From Hyphomicrobium sp. CS1BSMeth3 (GTDB taxonomy: Bacteria > Pseudomonadota > Alphaproteobacteria > Rhizobiales > Hyphomicrobiaceae), in contig NZ_FPEI01000002.1 of assembly GCF_900117415.1 (NCBI RefSeq), positions 248,001-312,000 of the forward strand: DNA of 64,000 bases, in the 5' to 3' direction. How positions within the stretch are numbered: position 1 is the first letter of the stretch; every line of letters begins with the position of its first letter. Below, in pieces: positions 9,118 to 17,767 of this stretch. A model generated the notes under the pieces. That model made no database searches and was not told the DNA's origin. It saw only the letters and a program-made list of their open reading frames with translations. The position numbers and the translations under genes are program-made.

Positions 9118-9345
9118 GGCGGCACCTCCGGTGAGGCTTCCTCATATCCGGAGATTCCGTTGCAGGAGCATGACGTTACGGTTGCGGATTAGTGAAGGCA
9201 CGCGGCCCGCGTCACGCCGGTGACATATGCCCGTCGATACCCGGGACGTAGTGAAGACAGTGACGTAGAATCGAGCCGTCGTGCCTCTCCATCTTCCCGA
9301 TCCCGCTTCCCGATCCCGATAGGCTGTTGTCGCGAGGACGCTTCC

Positions 9346-10092
9346 TTGGACCTGAAGGCAAATGACGCCAACGCAAACGCCGCCCACTTCGACATGCGCG
9401 TCGACGACATCTTCGCGCGGATCGCGGGGCGTTACGATCTACTGTGCGATCTGTTCAGCCTCGGCCTCCACCGGCTGTGGAAGCGCCGTGTCGCCAATCT
9501 GATCGCGGTCGCGCCATGGGAGAGCATGCTCGACGCCGCAGCAGGAACCGGCGCGATCGCTTTGCGGCTCGCGAAACTCCATCCCGAGCGATGCCGGTCC
9601 GGTTCGATCGTCGTCTCGGACATCAGCCTGCCGATGCTCGCCATCGCCGAGCAGCGCACCGCCGCACTCGGCGTGCCGTTCGCCTTCCGGCGTCTCGATG
9701 CCCATGAGATGCCGGAGATTGCCGACGCGAGCGTCGATCTCTATTCGATCTCACTGGCATTGAAGATCTGCGACCGCCATCGCGTGTTCGCGGAGGCACT
9801 GCGCGTGCTGCGCCCGGGCGGCACATTCATCGCGCTCGAAGCATCGAGCATCGGAAGTGCCCGGATGCAGCAGCTCTATCTCATCTACATGCGGCTTTGC
9901 ATGCCGCTGATCGGGTGGATCGCCACGCGCGGCGATGCATCCGCCTATCTCTACCTGCTGCGTGGCATCGAAGCCTTCCCCGACGCAGCGAACCTCGCCG
10001 AGGAAATGCGCGGCATGGGCTTCGAGAATGTCACCTTCGAGCGCATGACCCTCGGCATCGTCGCCATCCACATGGCAAGGAAGCCTGGCTGA
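9346..10092 (+). CDS. UbiE-like methyltransferase
   Basis: 248 residues from a TTG at 9346 preceded by GAGG with 6-nt spacing; an ATG at 9394 is the next option, and a longer frame from a GTG at 9220 has no conserved content. The UbiE/PmtA fold is clear: DIFARIAGRYDLLCDLFSLGLHRLWKR-type opening, motif I MLDAAAGTGAIALRLA, DLYSISLALKICD, LRVLRPGG. The canonical UbiE is a different gene (57034-57813), so this paralogue probably methylates something else. It is divergent from the acyltransferase pair; PmtA and OlsG lipid N-methyltransferases belong to the same family. Confidence 0.8.
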   Translation: MDLKANDANANAAHFDMRVDDIFARIAGRYDLLCDLFSLGLHRLWKRRVANLIAVAPWESMLDAAAGTGAIALRLAKLHPERCRSGSIVVSDISLPMLAIAEQRTAALGVPFAFRRLDAHEMPEIADASVDLYSISLALKICDRHRVFAEALRVLRPGGTFIALEASSIGSARMQQLYLIYMRLCMPLIGWIATRGDASAYLYLLRGIEAFPDAANLAEEMRGMGFENVTFERMTLGIVAIHMARKPG

Positions 10093-10109
10093 AGCTGTTC
10101 AGATTAAGC

Positions 10110-11129
10110 CTATCCGTTGCGATAGGTGTAGCTGTAGCCGTTGATCGCCGGCGCCCCGCCGAGGTGCGCGTAGAGCACCTTGGATCCCTCGGGAAAGTGG
10201 CCTTTTTTCACGAGGTCGATCATGCCCTGCATGGATTTGCCCTCGTAAACCGGGTCCGTGATCATGGCCTCGGTGCGCGCGGCGAGACGGATCGCATCGT
10301 TCGTCTCCGCGCTCGGCACGCCATAGGCGGGATAGGCGTAGTCCTCGATGATGACGATCTCGTCGTCGCGCACTTTGCGGCCGAGCTCGACCAGCTCGGC
10401 GGTATTGTCGACGATCTCGCGCACCTGCGTGCGCGTCTGCGCCGGCGTCCCTGAAGCGTCGATGCCGATCACGCGGTCGGCACGGTTGTCATCCGCAAAG
10501 CCGACGATCATGCCGGCCTGTGTCGAGCCCGTGACGACACACACGATGATGTAATCGAACTTGATGCCCATCTGCTTTTCCTGGGCGCGCACTTCCTCGG
10601 CAAAGCCCACATAACCGAGCCCGCCGTACTTGTGCACGGAGGCGCCGGCCGGAATGCCGTACGGTTTGCCGCCCGCATCCTTCACGGACTGGATGGCATC
10701 CTCCCAGCTCTTGCGAATGCCGATGTCGAAGCCGTCCTCGACAATGCGGCTGTCCGCACCCATGAGACGCGTCATCAGGATATTGCCGACGCGGTCGTAG
10801 ACGGCATCCTCGTGCGGCACCCAGCTCTCCTGGATGACGACGCACTTCATGCCGATCTTGGCCGCCGTGGCTGCGACCATGCGCGTGTGGTTCGACTGCA
10901 CGCCGCCGATGGAGACGAGCGTATCGGCATTCGAGGCGATGGCATCCGGCACGATGTACTCGAGCTTGCGCAGCTTGTTGCCGCCCATGGCGAGGCCCGA
11001 GTTGCAGTCGTCGCGCTTCGCGTAGATCTGCACCTTGCCGCCGAGCGCGGCCGTCAGACGTGGCAGATGCTCGATGGGCGTCGGGCCGAAAGTGAGGGGG
11101 TAGCGTTCGAACTTGTCGAGCCTGAGCAT
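10110..11129 (-). CDS. acdS: 1-aminocyclopropane-1-carboxylate deaminase
   Basis: 339 residues, the usual AcdS length. This PLP enzyme cleaves ACC, the plant ethylene precursor, to 2-oxobutyrate and ammonia. The PLP lysine is K52 (GGNKLRK) with SNHTR after it. The residues that separate true deaminase from D-cysteine desulfhydrase are present: Y295-E296 (DPVYEGKSM) and L323 (YAHLGGAPA). In the desulfhydrase the Glu and Leu positions are Ser and Thr. It is divergent from the Lrp-type gene at 11271, the standard acdS/acdR arrangement. It suggests plant association or use of D-amino acid-like substrates. Confidence 0.93.
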   Translation of the reverse strand: MLRLDKFERYPLTFGPTPIEHLPRLTAALGGKVQIYAKRDDCNSGLAMGGNKLRKLEYIVPDAIASNADTLVSIGGVQSNHTRMVAATAAKIGMKCVVIQESWVPHEDAVYDRVGNILMTRLMGADSRIVEDGFDIGIRKSWEDAIQSVKDAGGKPYGIPAGASVHKYGGLGYVGFAEEVRAQEKQMGIKFDYIIVCVVTGSTQAGMIVGFADDNRADRVIGIDASGTPAQTRTQVREIVDNTAELVELGRKVRDDEIVIIEDYAYPAYGVPSAETNDAIRLAARTEAMITDPVYEGKSMQGMIDLVKKGHFPEGSKVLYAHLGGAPAINGYSYTYRNG

Positions 11130-11270
11130 GTCCGTCTCCTCGTCGCGCGAATGTGCCTGGAGACTAGCTCAGCAGCAGAGATAAGTGCTTTCAATATTGA
11201 GCCCCATACTACAAAATGGCCTCATACATCTCGGCGCAGACATGCATATCATCCGATCAGATCGCATAAA
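11130..11270. promoter_or_regulatory. acdS-acdR divergent promoter region
   Basis: 141 bp separates the two starts. It is more AT-rich than its surroundings (around 11180-11270). By analogy with other acdR/acdS loci, AcdR should bind here. No single clear operator could be picked by eye. Confidence 0.5.
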
Positions 11271-11750
11271 ATGAAACAATCTTCCAATAGTCCAAACCTG
11301 GATCGCCTGGATCGCCGCATCCTCCAGCGGCTCCAACGCGACGGGCGCATGACGAACGCCGACCTCGCCAAGGCCGTGAACGCGAGCCCCGCGACGTGCC
11401 ATCGCCGCACGGAGCGGCTCTTCAAAGATGGCTACATCCGCCGCGTGCGCGCCGAGATCGCGCCCGAGAAGGTGGACCGCGGCACGCTCGTCATTGTCGG
11501 CGTGGTGCTCGACCGCTCGACACCCGAAAGCTTCGGTGCCTTCGAAGCCGCCGTGCGGAAGCTTCCCTTCGTGCTCGACTGCCATCTGGTGGCCGGAGAC
11601 TTCGACTTCTTCCTCAAGATCCGCGTGCGCGACATCGCCGACTTCAATCGCCTGCACGGCGAGCAGCTCATCGCGCTGCCCGCCGTCCGCCAGACGCGCA
11701 CGTTCTTCGTGATGAAGGAAGTCGTCGACAACGCGATCCTGGACTTCTAG
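11271..11750 (+). CDS. acdR: Lrp/AsnC-family regulator of acdS
   Basis: 159 residues. The N-terminal winged helix (LDRLDRRILQRLQRDGRMTN, then NASPATCHRRTERL) is followed by a RAM ligand-binding domain (LVIVGVVLDRS, FVLDCHLVAGDFDFFLKIRV). The ATG at 11271 is the start; a much longer open frame upstream is only the complement of acdS. In Pseudomonas and rhizobia AcdR activates acdS in the presence of ACC, and the divergent arrangement here fits. The stop overlaps the end of the MocR gene by 4 bp, convergently. Confidence 0.9.
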   Translation: MKQSSNSPNLDRLDRRILQRLQRDGRMTNADLAKAVNASPATCHRRTERLFKDGYIRRVRAEIAPEKVDRGTLVIVGVVLDRSTPESFGAFEAAVRKLPFVLDCHLVAGDFDFFLKIRVRDIADFNRLHGEQLIALPAVRQTRTFFVMKEVVDNAILDF

Positions 11751-13207
11751 CGCTTCGGCCGTGGGCGCGGCCTCGGCTGCTTGCCGACAGCCTCACGCGC
11801 GGCCTGCCCAAGACGGCGCGCCGCTTCGCGCAACTCACCAAGCGGATGACCCGAATAGCCGAGGATGAACCCTTCGGGGCCTGCTGCCGTGAGGCGTGTC
11901 TCGGAAAGAAGCTTCGCGTCGACATTGGCGCTCGCGCGAATGCGTACGGCATCGTCACGCGACAGCCCGCCCGGCAGGCTCGCCACGAGATGAAGTCCCT
12001 GCACCGGCCCGTAGAGCTGAAGCGCATCGCCTGCCGCCTCGCGGAGGGTTGCAACGACGGCATCGCGCGCCTCCCGATATCGGCCGCGCATACGCCGCGT
12101 GTGACGCGCAAGCGAGCCGTCCGCGAGCAGGTCGGCGACGGCATCCTGCATGAAGCGCGGCGGGAAGCGGTCCAGCGTCGCGCGGATCGCGATCACGCGC
12201 GCAGCTATTTCGGGCGGCAGAACCATGTAGGCAAGACGCAGGCCGGCGAAGAGGATCTTGGTGAAGGTGCCGACGTAGATAACGCGCTCACCTCCGATGC
12301 CGGCCAGGGCCGTCAAAGGCGGACCAGCGAACCGATACTCGCTGTCGTAGTCATCCTCGATGATCCAGCTTTCGTTCGCCCGCGCCCAGTCGATGAGGGC
12401 TATGCGCCGGCGCATGCTCATCGTAACGCCGGTCGGGAACTGATGCGACGGCGTGACGTAAGCCGCGCGCGCCTTCACTTTCATGCAAAGCCCGGCAGCA
12501 ACGTCGATGCCTTCGTCATCCACCGCCACAGGCACGAGCTTCAGACCCGCTGTCCGCAGCGTGGCCTGCGTGGCGTAATAGCCTGGATTCTCCATCCAGA
12601 TGGCATCGCCACGCGCGAGGAGTGCCTCCACGCACAGGCGGAGCGCGTGCTGGGTGCCGCTGACGATCATGATACATTCGGGATCGCAGCGCACGCCGCG
12701 GTGGACAGCGAGATGCTGTGCAATCTCGGCGCGGAGCCGCGCACTACCGCGCGGATCGCCGTAGCCGATCTCCTCCGCGCCTGCCGTCAGCACATGATGA
12801 CGCAGATAGCCGCCGAGCCTGCGAAGTATGTCGTCCTCCACGAACGTATGCCCGAGGGCGAAGGCTCGCCGTCTCGGCGGAGCAAAACTCAGCTCAACAG
12901 GCGACGCCTCGCCGACGGGCATGGGCAGGTCCTTCGCCACGTACGTGCCGGCGCCGTGCCGCGCATCGAGGAGGCCATCGCTCGCGAGATGCTCGTAAGC
13001 CGCGACGATCGCATTTCGCCGCACGCCAAGCTGCTCGGCCAGGCTCCGGCTCGATGGCAGTTGCAGGCCCGCCTGAAGGCGCCCCTCCACGATGGCCGAC
13101 CTCAGCGCAGCGTGCACGCGGGCGCTCTGGTTGCGGATGGAGCTGTCGAGCGCGATCGGCAGATCGGATATACGGCTGCCGCCGCGCGAAGTGGTTGCTG
13201 ATTTCAT
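11747..13207 (-). CDS. MocR/PdxR-family regulator (GntR + aminotransferase fold)
   Basis: 486 residues from the ATG at 13207. Residues about 20-90 are a GntR winged helix (LRSAIVEGRLQAG, LPSSRSLAEQLGVRRNAI). The rest is a fold-type I aminotransferase-like domain with IIEDDYDSEYRF and the PLP lysine in YVGTFTKILFAGLRLAY. MocR proteins sense PLP or a PLP adduct and usually control the gene next door. Here that is the divergent flavin split-barrel gene 71 bp away. Confidence 0.9.
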   Translation of the reverse strand: MKSATTSRGGSRISDLPIALDSSIRNQSARVHAALRSAIVEGRLQAGLQLPSSRSLAEQLGVRRNAIVAAYEHLASDGLLDARHGAGTYVAKDLPMPVGEASPVELSFAPPRRRAFALGHTFVEDDILRRLGGYLRHHVLTAGAEEIGYGDPRGSARLRAEIAQHLAVHRGVRCDPECIMIVSGTQHALRLCVEALLARGDAIWMENPGYYATQATLRTAGLKLVPVAVDDEGIDVAAGLCMKVKARAAYVTPSHQFPTGVTMSMRRRIALIDWARANESWIIEDDYDSEYRFAGPPLTALAGIGGERVIYVGTFTKILFAGLRLAYMVLPPEIAARVIAIRATLDRFPPRFMQDAVADLLADGSLARHTRRMRGRYREARDAVVATLREAAGDALQLYGPVQGLHLVASLPGGLSRDDAVRIRASANVDAKLLSETRLTAAGPEGFILGYSGHPLGELREAARRLGQAAREAVGKQPRPRPRPKR

Positions 13208-13278
13208 GGCAAAGTGGACCTCGATTTCGACCACTCTGCGCATTCATTCTAAGGAGGTCAACGCCCAAGGAGCCCACC

Positions 13279-14004
13279 ATGGCTGACGGCCAGAGCTATC
13301 CCGTCGATGAGGTCAACAAGGTCAAGCGGCGGCACGACCGCGGTCACTACGACCACGAGACTGTCCATGCGCTGCTCGATTCAGCCGTGCTCTGCCACGT
13401 CTCGTACGTGATCGACGGCCAGCCGTTCTGCACGCCGACCCTGTACTGGCGCGAGGGTACGCGCCTCTACTGGCACGGCAGCAGCGCGAGCCGGATGCTG
13501 CGCAATCTCTCCGAGGGCGAGCCCGCCTGCCTGACCGTCACGCATCTCGACAGCCTCGTTCTCGCGCGGTGCGGCTTCAATCACTCGGCCGACTACCGCT
13601 CGGTCATGGCCTTCGGCAAGGCGCGCATCGTCGAGGATCAGGCGGAGAAGGAACAGGCGCTCGTCATGATGGTCGACCGCATCTTCCCAGGCCGCACGGC
13701 GCAGCTCCGCCAGAGCGACAAGCAGGAGATCAAGGCGACGGCCGTCATCTACATGGATATCGAGAAGGCCTCGGCGAAGATCCGCGCCAAGGGCGTCGCG
13801 GATGACGACGAGGATTATCTCCTGCCCATCTACGCCGAGCGCCTGCCCATCTACACGGTCATTGGCAAGCCCGAGCCCTGTCCGCGCCTCATGGATGGCG
13901 TCGCGCGGCCGGCCAATCTGGCGCCCTACGCTACGGGACGTCTGCTGGAAGAGGCCGCAAAGGAATCGTACGCCGCAGCGTATGCGGTGACGGAGAAGGC
14001 CTGA
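13279..14004 (+). CDS. Pyridoxamine 5'-phosphate oxidase-like flavin protein
   Basis: 241 residues with the FMN split-barrel fold: HALLDSAVLCHVSYVIDGQPFCTPTLYWREG, and YWHGSSASRMLRNL as the flavin-binding strand. This resembles the NimA-like branch (5-nitroimidazole reductase-type) more than PdxH. The ATG at 13279 has AAGGAG 6 nt before it. It is divergent from the MocR regulator, which likely controls it. The native substrate is unknown; B6 metabolism is possible because MocR senses PLP. Confidence 0.8.
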   Translation: MADGQSYPVDEVNKVKRRHDRGHYDHETVHALLDSAVLCHVSYVIDGQPFCTPTLYWREGTRLYWHGSSASRMLRNLSEGEPACLTVTHLDSLVLARCGFNHSADYRSVMAFGKARIVEDQAEKEQALVMMVDRIFPGRTAQLRQSDKQEIKATAVIYMDIEKASAKIRAKGVADDDEDYLLPIYAERLPIYTVIGKPEPCPRLMDGVARPANLAPYATGRLLEEAAKESYAAAYAVTEKA

Positions 14005-14019
14005 GCCACCGAGGTGCTT

Positions 14020-14049
14020 GTCCAGCGGAGCCAAAAAACCCCGCTGGAC
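14020..14049. terminator. Bidirectional terminator hairpin
   Basis: GTCCAGCGG (14020-14028) pairs with CCGCTGGAC (14041-14049) between two converging genes. The loop contains an A-run. Confidence 0.55.
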
Positions 14050-14058
14050 TCAGACCTT

Positions 14059-14592
14059 TTACGCCGGCAGGCGCCGCTCGTATTCCTTCTGCAGGCGGTT
14101 GTAGGCCGACCAGAAGGTCGTGGGCTTGCCGCCTGAAGCACGCAGAACCAGCACATCGAGATGGCTGTGCCAGCCTGGGGCGACCTTGAGCAGCACGTCG
14201 CGACTCGGAATGCCGCGGTGCGTAACCGTGAGCAGCACGCGCTCGCCGCGCGGCGCGAGCTCGAAGGTCACGCTGCCGCTGCTGAACCAGGTGAACGTGA
14301 TCCGATTGGGCGGATCGAGCTCGGTGATCCGGCTCTCCATGCTGTGCTCTTCCGACTGGCCGGGCGGCCTGACTTCAGGCGGGTCCGTCAGCTCGCTGTT
14401 GCGCCACGTCAGCGTGAACGGCGCGCCGACCTCCATCTTCATGTCGCCTGCCGCGAGCCACTGACGGCGCAGGTCGCTCTCAGTCAGGAAAGCCCACACG
14501 CGCTCGATGGGGCCGGGCAGAAAGCGCTGGATGACCAGCGTCGAAGGCTCCGTCAGGACACCGTATCCGTCGTTGGGTGCGAGATCACTCAT
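14059..14592 (-). CDS. SRPBCC/AHSA1-domain protein
   Basis: 177 residues of the START-like hydrophobic-cavity fold (VIQRFLPGPIERVWAFLTES, MKMEVGAPFTLTWRN, PPNRITFTWF, LLTVTHRGI). Proteins of this kind are typically paired with ArsR repressors in 'ArsR-SRPBCC' couples. The start ATG overlaps the regulator's stop (ATGA, 14589-14592), so translation is coupled. Ligand is unknown. Confidence 0.88.
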   Translation of the reverse strand: MSDLAPNDGYGVLTEPSTLVIQRFLPGPIERVWAFLTESDLRRQWLAAGDMKMEVGAPFTLTWRNSELTDPPEVRPPGQSEEHSMESRITELDPPNRITFTWFSSGSVTFELAPRGERVLLTVTHRGIPSRDVLLKVAPGWHSHLDVLVLRASGGKPTTFWSAYNRLQKEYERRLPA

Positions 14593-14978
14593 GACTTAAC
14601 TCCTCTCTTCGGGGCAGGTGATTTGCGGGCAGGCGCGGATTGTTTGCGGGCGTCGTCCTCGCGAAGAAGACGTTCGAGGGCGTCGAGATGATCCGTCCAG
14701 AATCGCTCGTAGAAGCTCAGCCAGTCGTGCGCGCCGGCCAGCGGCGCCGGGGCAAGGCGACACATGTGCGTGCGTCCGCGCACCTCGCGGTGGATGAGCC
14801 CGGCGCTCTCCAGGGCCTTGATGTGCTTCGAAGCTGCCGCGAGCGACATATCGAAGGGCTCGGCGAGCTGGCTCACAGTGCGTTCGCCTTGGGTCAACGC
14901 GCGAAGCATCTTCCGGCGCGTGGCATCGCCAAGAGCGTGGAAGACAGCGTCGAGCTGAGCGGGATTATGTTCAACCAT
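14589..14978 (-). CDS. ArsR-family repressor
   Basis: 129 residues from the ATG at 14978. Winged helix: LDAVFHALGDATRRKMLRAL, then VSQLAEPFDMSLAAASKHIKALESAGL, followed by REVRGRTHMCRL. It has no metal-binding CxC, so it is the SRPBCC-associated type rather than a metal sensor. The start is chosen because an upstream in-frame extension would run through two operator-like palindromes. The first of these overlaps this start codon, which predicts tight autorepression. Confidence 0.88.
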   Translation of the reverse strand: MVEHNPAQLDAVFHALGDATRRKMLRALTQGERTVSQLAEPFDMSLAAASKHIKALESAGLIHREVRGRTHMCRLAPAPLAGAHDWLSFYERFWTDHLDALERLLREDDARKQSAPARKSPAPKRGVKS

Positions 14979-14986
14979 GAGGTTGA
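14971..14986. promoter_or_regulatory. ArsR operator, site 1
   Basis: TCAACCATGAGGTTGA is a TCAAC-N6-GTTGA inverted repeat that contains the start codon of the ArsR gene (14976-14978, minus strand). Repressor bound here would block transcription into the gene pair. Confidence 0.65.
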
Positions 14987-15010
14987 ATGTAGAGGCGCGC
15001 GCAGCAATAG

Positions 15011-15026
15011 TCAACCACATAGTTGA
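15011..15026. promoter_or_regulatory. ArsR operator, site 2
   Basis: TCAACCACATAGTTGA has the same TCAAC-N6-GTTGA form, exactly 40 bp from site 1 centre to centre, close to four helical turns. Two such sites before one gene are unlikely by chance. Confidence 0.65.
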
Positions 15027-15194
15027 ATATTATCGCGGCGCTCGAAGAAGCCGCCGAAATGCCCGCATCTGCGGCCTTTGCGGAGGGCCCGTAGGTAGTT
15101 GCGACCTCGAATACGGGGGTTGCCCCGAATTCTGAGCCGGCGCCCCGATGACACTATTCGTGCTCGGCCTGCTCACAACGAGGATTGCCAAGCC

Positions 15195-17546
15195 ATGAAG
15201 CGCAAACTCTCGCATCCGGGGTCAGGAACGCAGGCAAACAGCGGCACGCCCAGCGTCCTCCCCCGAGCCGATTTCCATTTTCCCGGAGAGGTCGGACGCA
15301 CCTATCTCGAGTCCGATCCGGCACAGTTCCCGAAGCCCGTGCAGGCGCCCAAAGGCGCACCCAACATCCTGCTGATCCTCATCGACGACTGCGGCTTCGG
15401 CCAATATGGGACGTTCGGCGGCGGCATACCCTCGCCCACCATGGACAAGCTTGCCGCTGAAGGACTTCGCTACAATCACTTTCACACGACCGCCCTTTGC
15501 AGTCCGACGCGCGCCGCGTTGATCACGGGCCGCAATCATCATTCGGCATCGTTCGCCGGCATCACGGAGCTCGCCACCGGATACGACGGCTATACCTGCA
15601 TCCTTCCGCGAAGCTGCGGCACGGTCGGCGAAGTCTTGCGCCAGAACGGCTACATGACCGCGTGGATCGGCAAGAACCACAACACGCCGACCTGGGAGAC
15701 GAGTGCTGCTGGTCCGTTCGATCGCTGGGCCAATGGTCTCGGGTTCGACTACTTCTACGGATTCAACGCCGGCGATATGAACCATTGGAATCCGGTGCTG
15801 TATCAGAACCGCGATCTCGTGCCGGCTTCGACCGACCCGAACTATCACCTCACGACCGACCTTGCCGACAAGGCGATCGCCTGGGTGCGGCAAGCGAAGA
15901 GCATCGCGCCTGACAGGCCGTACTTTCTCTACGTGGCGACCGGCGCGACACATGCGCCCCATCACACGCCCAAGGACTGGATCGAGAAGTTCAAGGGCAA
16001 ATTCGACGGCGGTTGGGACAAGTATCGCGAGGAGACGCTGGCGCGGCAGAAGAAGCTCGGCGTGGTGCCGAAGGATACCAAGCTCACCGTGCGCTCGAAG
16101 GGACTGCCTGCGTGGGACCAGCTCAATGCCGAGCAGAAGCGCCTCTATGCGCGCATGATGGAGGTGTTCGCGGGGTACGCCGCACACTGCGACCACGAGC
16201 TCGGGCGCGTTGTCGAGGCTTGCAAGGAGATGCCCGACGCCGACAACACGCTCGTCATCTACATAGCAGGCGACAACGGCGCGAGCGCCGAGGGCGGTCT
16301 CGAAGGATCGCTGTGCGAGAACATGTTCTTCAATGGCTTTGCCGAGAAATGGCAGGACAACATCAAAGCCATCGACGAGCTCGGCGGCCCGAAGCACTTC
16401 AACCACTTCCCTTCGGCTTGGGCCCACGCCATGAACACACCCTTCCAGTGGACGAAGCAGGTCGCGAGCCATTTCGGCGGCACGCGCAATCCGATGATCA
16501 TTTCATGGCCCACGCACATCAAGGACAAGGGCGGATTGCGCAGCCAGTTCCTGCATACGATCGACATCGTGCCGACACTGTACGAAGTCTGTGGCGTCAC
16601 ACCGCCGACCGAGCTCAACGGCGTGCAACAGAAGCCGATTGAAGGGCTGAGCTTCGCCCATACATTCGACGATGCAAATGCCGAGAGCCGGCGCAAGACA
16701 CAGTACTTCGAGCTGGCCTGCAATCGCGGGCTCTATCACGAGGGCTGGATGGCCTCATGCCCATCCTTCGTGCCCTGGGATCCGAACCGTGGCGATTGGG
16801 ATCCCGACAAGGCGCCGTGGGAGCTCTACAAAGTCGACGAGGACTTTTCACAGGCGAACGATCTCGCCAAAAAGCACCCGGAGAAGCTGCGGCAGCTCCA
16901 GGACATGTGGTGGGTCGAGGCCTCGAAGTACAACGTCCTGCCGCTCGACTGGCGCGGCACGATCCGCATGAACGCCGAGGCCATGGGCCGCCCGAGCCTC
17001 ACGCGTGGACGCACCAAGATGACGTACTATCCGGGCACCGTCGGCCTGCCGGACGCGGCCTCTCCACCCATGTGCAACAAGTCCTGGACGATCACCGCCG
17101 AGATCGAAGTGCCTGCCGGCAAGGCGGAAGGCATGATCATCACGCACGGGGGACTCGAAGGCGGCTACGGTCTCTATCTGCGCGATGGCAAGCCGACGTT
17201 CGTCTACAATTTCCTGTCGGTCGAGCGCATGACGTTCGCCAGCACCGATCCCCTCCCCAAGGGCAAGACGAAGCTCGTCGTGGATTTTGCCTATGACGGC
17301 GGCGGCATCGGCAAGGGCGGCGACATCACGATGAAGGCCAACGGCAAAAAGATCGCCGGCGGCCGCTTGAAGCGCACCATCCCGATTCAATTCTCGCTCG
17401 GCGAGGGCATCGACATCGGCATGGACCTCGGCTCGCCCATCGACTTCACGTACGAGCTGCCCTTCGCGTTCACGGGCAAGATCGAGAAGGTCACCATAGA
17501 ACTGAAACCTGCCCATGCGGCCGGCATGGCCGAAGCGGCCGAATAG
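15195..17546 (+). CDS. Arylsulfatase, cytoplasmic type
   Basis: 783 residues. The sulfatase signature is C102-S-P-T-R (TTALCSPTRAALITGRN), where C102 is converted to formylglycine. The metal ligands are in ILLILIDDCGFGQYG (D64, D65), and IAGDNGASAEGG supplies the second metal site. No signal peptide is present. The last 180 residues (from about 600) form a beta-rich extra domain (WTITAEIEVPAGKAEGMI, GGYGLYLRDGKPTFVYNF), which explains the length above the usual 500-550. It releases sulfate from organic sulfate esters. A formylglycine-generating enzyme is not in the window. Confidence 0.92.
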   Translation: MKRKLSHPGSGTQANSGTPSVLPRADFHFPGEVGRTYLESDPAQFPKPVQAPKGAPNILLILIDDCGFGQYGTFGGGIPSPTMDKLAAEGLRYNHFHTTALCSPTRAALITGRNHHSASFAGITELATGYDGYTCILPRSCGTVGEVLRQNGYMTAWIGKNHNTPTWETSAAGPFDRWANGLGFDYFYGFNAGDMNHWNPVLYQNRDLVPASTDPNYHLTTDLADKAIAWVRQAKSIAPDRPYFLYVATGATHAPHHTPKDWIEKFKGKFDGGWDKYREETLARQKKLGVVPKDTKLTVRSKGLPAWDQLNAEQKRLYARMMEVFAGYAAHCDHELGRVVEACKEMPDADNTLVIYIAGDNGASAEGGLEGSLCENMFFNGFAEKWQDNIKAIDELGGPKHFNHFPSAWAHAMNTPFQWTKQVASHFGGTRNPMIISWPTHIKDKGGLRSQFLHTIDIVPTLYEVCGVTPPTELNGVQQKPIEGLSFAHTFDDANAESRRKTQYFELACNRGLYHEGWMASCPSFVPWDPNRGDWDPDKAPWELYKVDEDFSQANDLAKKHPEKLRQLQDMWWVEASKYNVLPLDWRGTIRMNAEAMGRPSLTRGRTKMTYYPGTVGLPDAASPPMCNKSWTITAEIEVPAGKAEGMIITHGGLEGGYGLYLRDGKPTFVYNFLSVERMTFASTDPLPKGKTKLVVDFAYDGGGIGKGGDITMKANGKKIAGGRLKRTIPIQFSLGEGIDIGMDLGSPIDFTYELPFAFTGKIEKVTIELKPAHAAGMAEAAE

Positions 17547-17581
17547 CAAGCGCCCTATTGCGACGAGCAACCGATAGAACG

Positions 17582-17614
17582 GCGGCGCCTTCTTCGAGAT
17601 GAGGAAGGCGCCGC
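17582..17614. terminator. Hairpin after arylsulfatase
   Basis: GCGGCGCCTTC pairs with GAAGGCGCCGC (11 bp) across an 11-nt loop, 35 bp after the stop. No T-run follows, so it may be a processing or weak termination site. Confidence 0.4.
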
Positions 17615-17767
17615 ATTACCTCCTGAGGTTTTGCGCCCGATCATTCCGGGTTCTCCCCCATTCTCCGACGCGCCCATTGCAGCAACCATCCGACGCTGCA
17701 GCAACGGCTTCACGTTCGCGGCCTCAAACAGGCCTCCGCGCAGGCTCGAGCCAAAGGAGACTTTGCC

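Noticed and set aside
9220-9345. 42-codon N-terminal extension of the UbiE-like methyltransferase from a GTG
   Set aside because: It is Arg/Ser-rich with no family similarity, and a TTG with a good ribosome binding site starts at the conserved part.
11396-13201. 601-codon plus-strand frame opposite the MocR gene
   Set aside because: Shadow of MocR. The Lrp-type gene in the other frame is supported by motifs.
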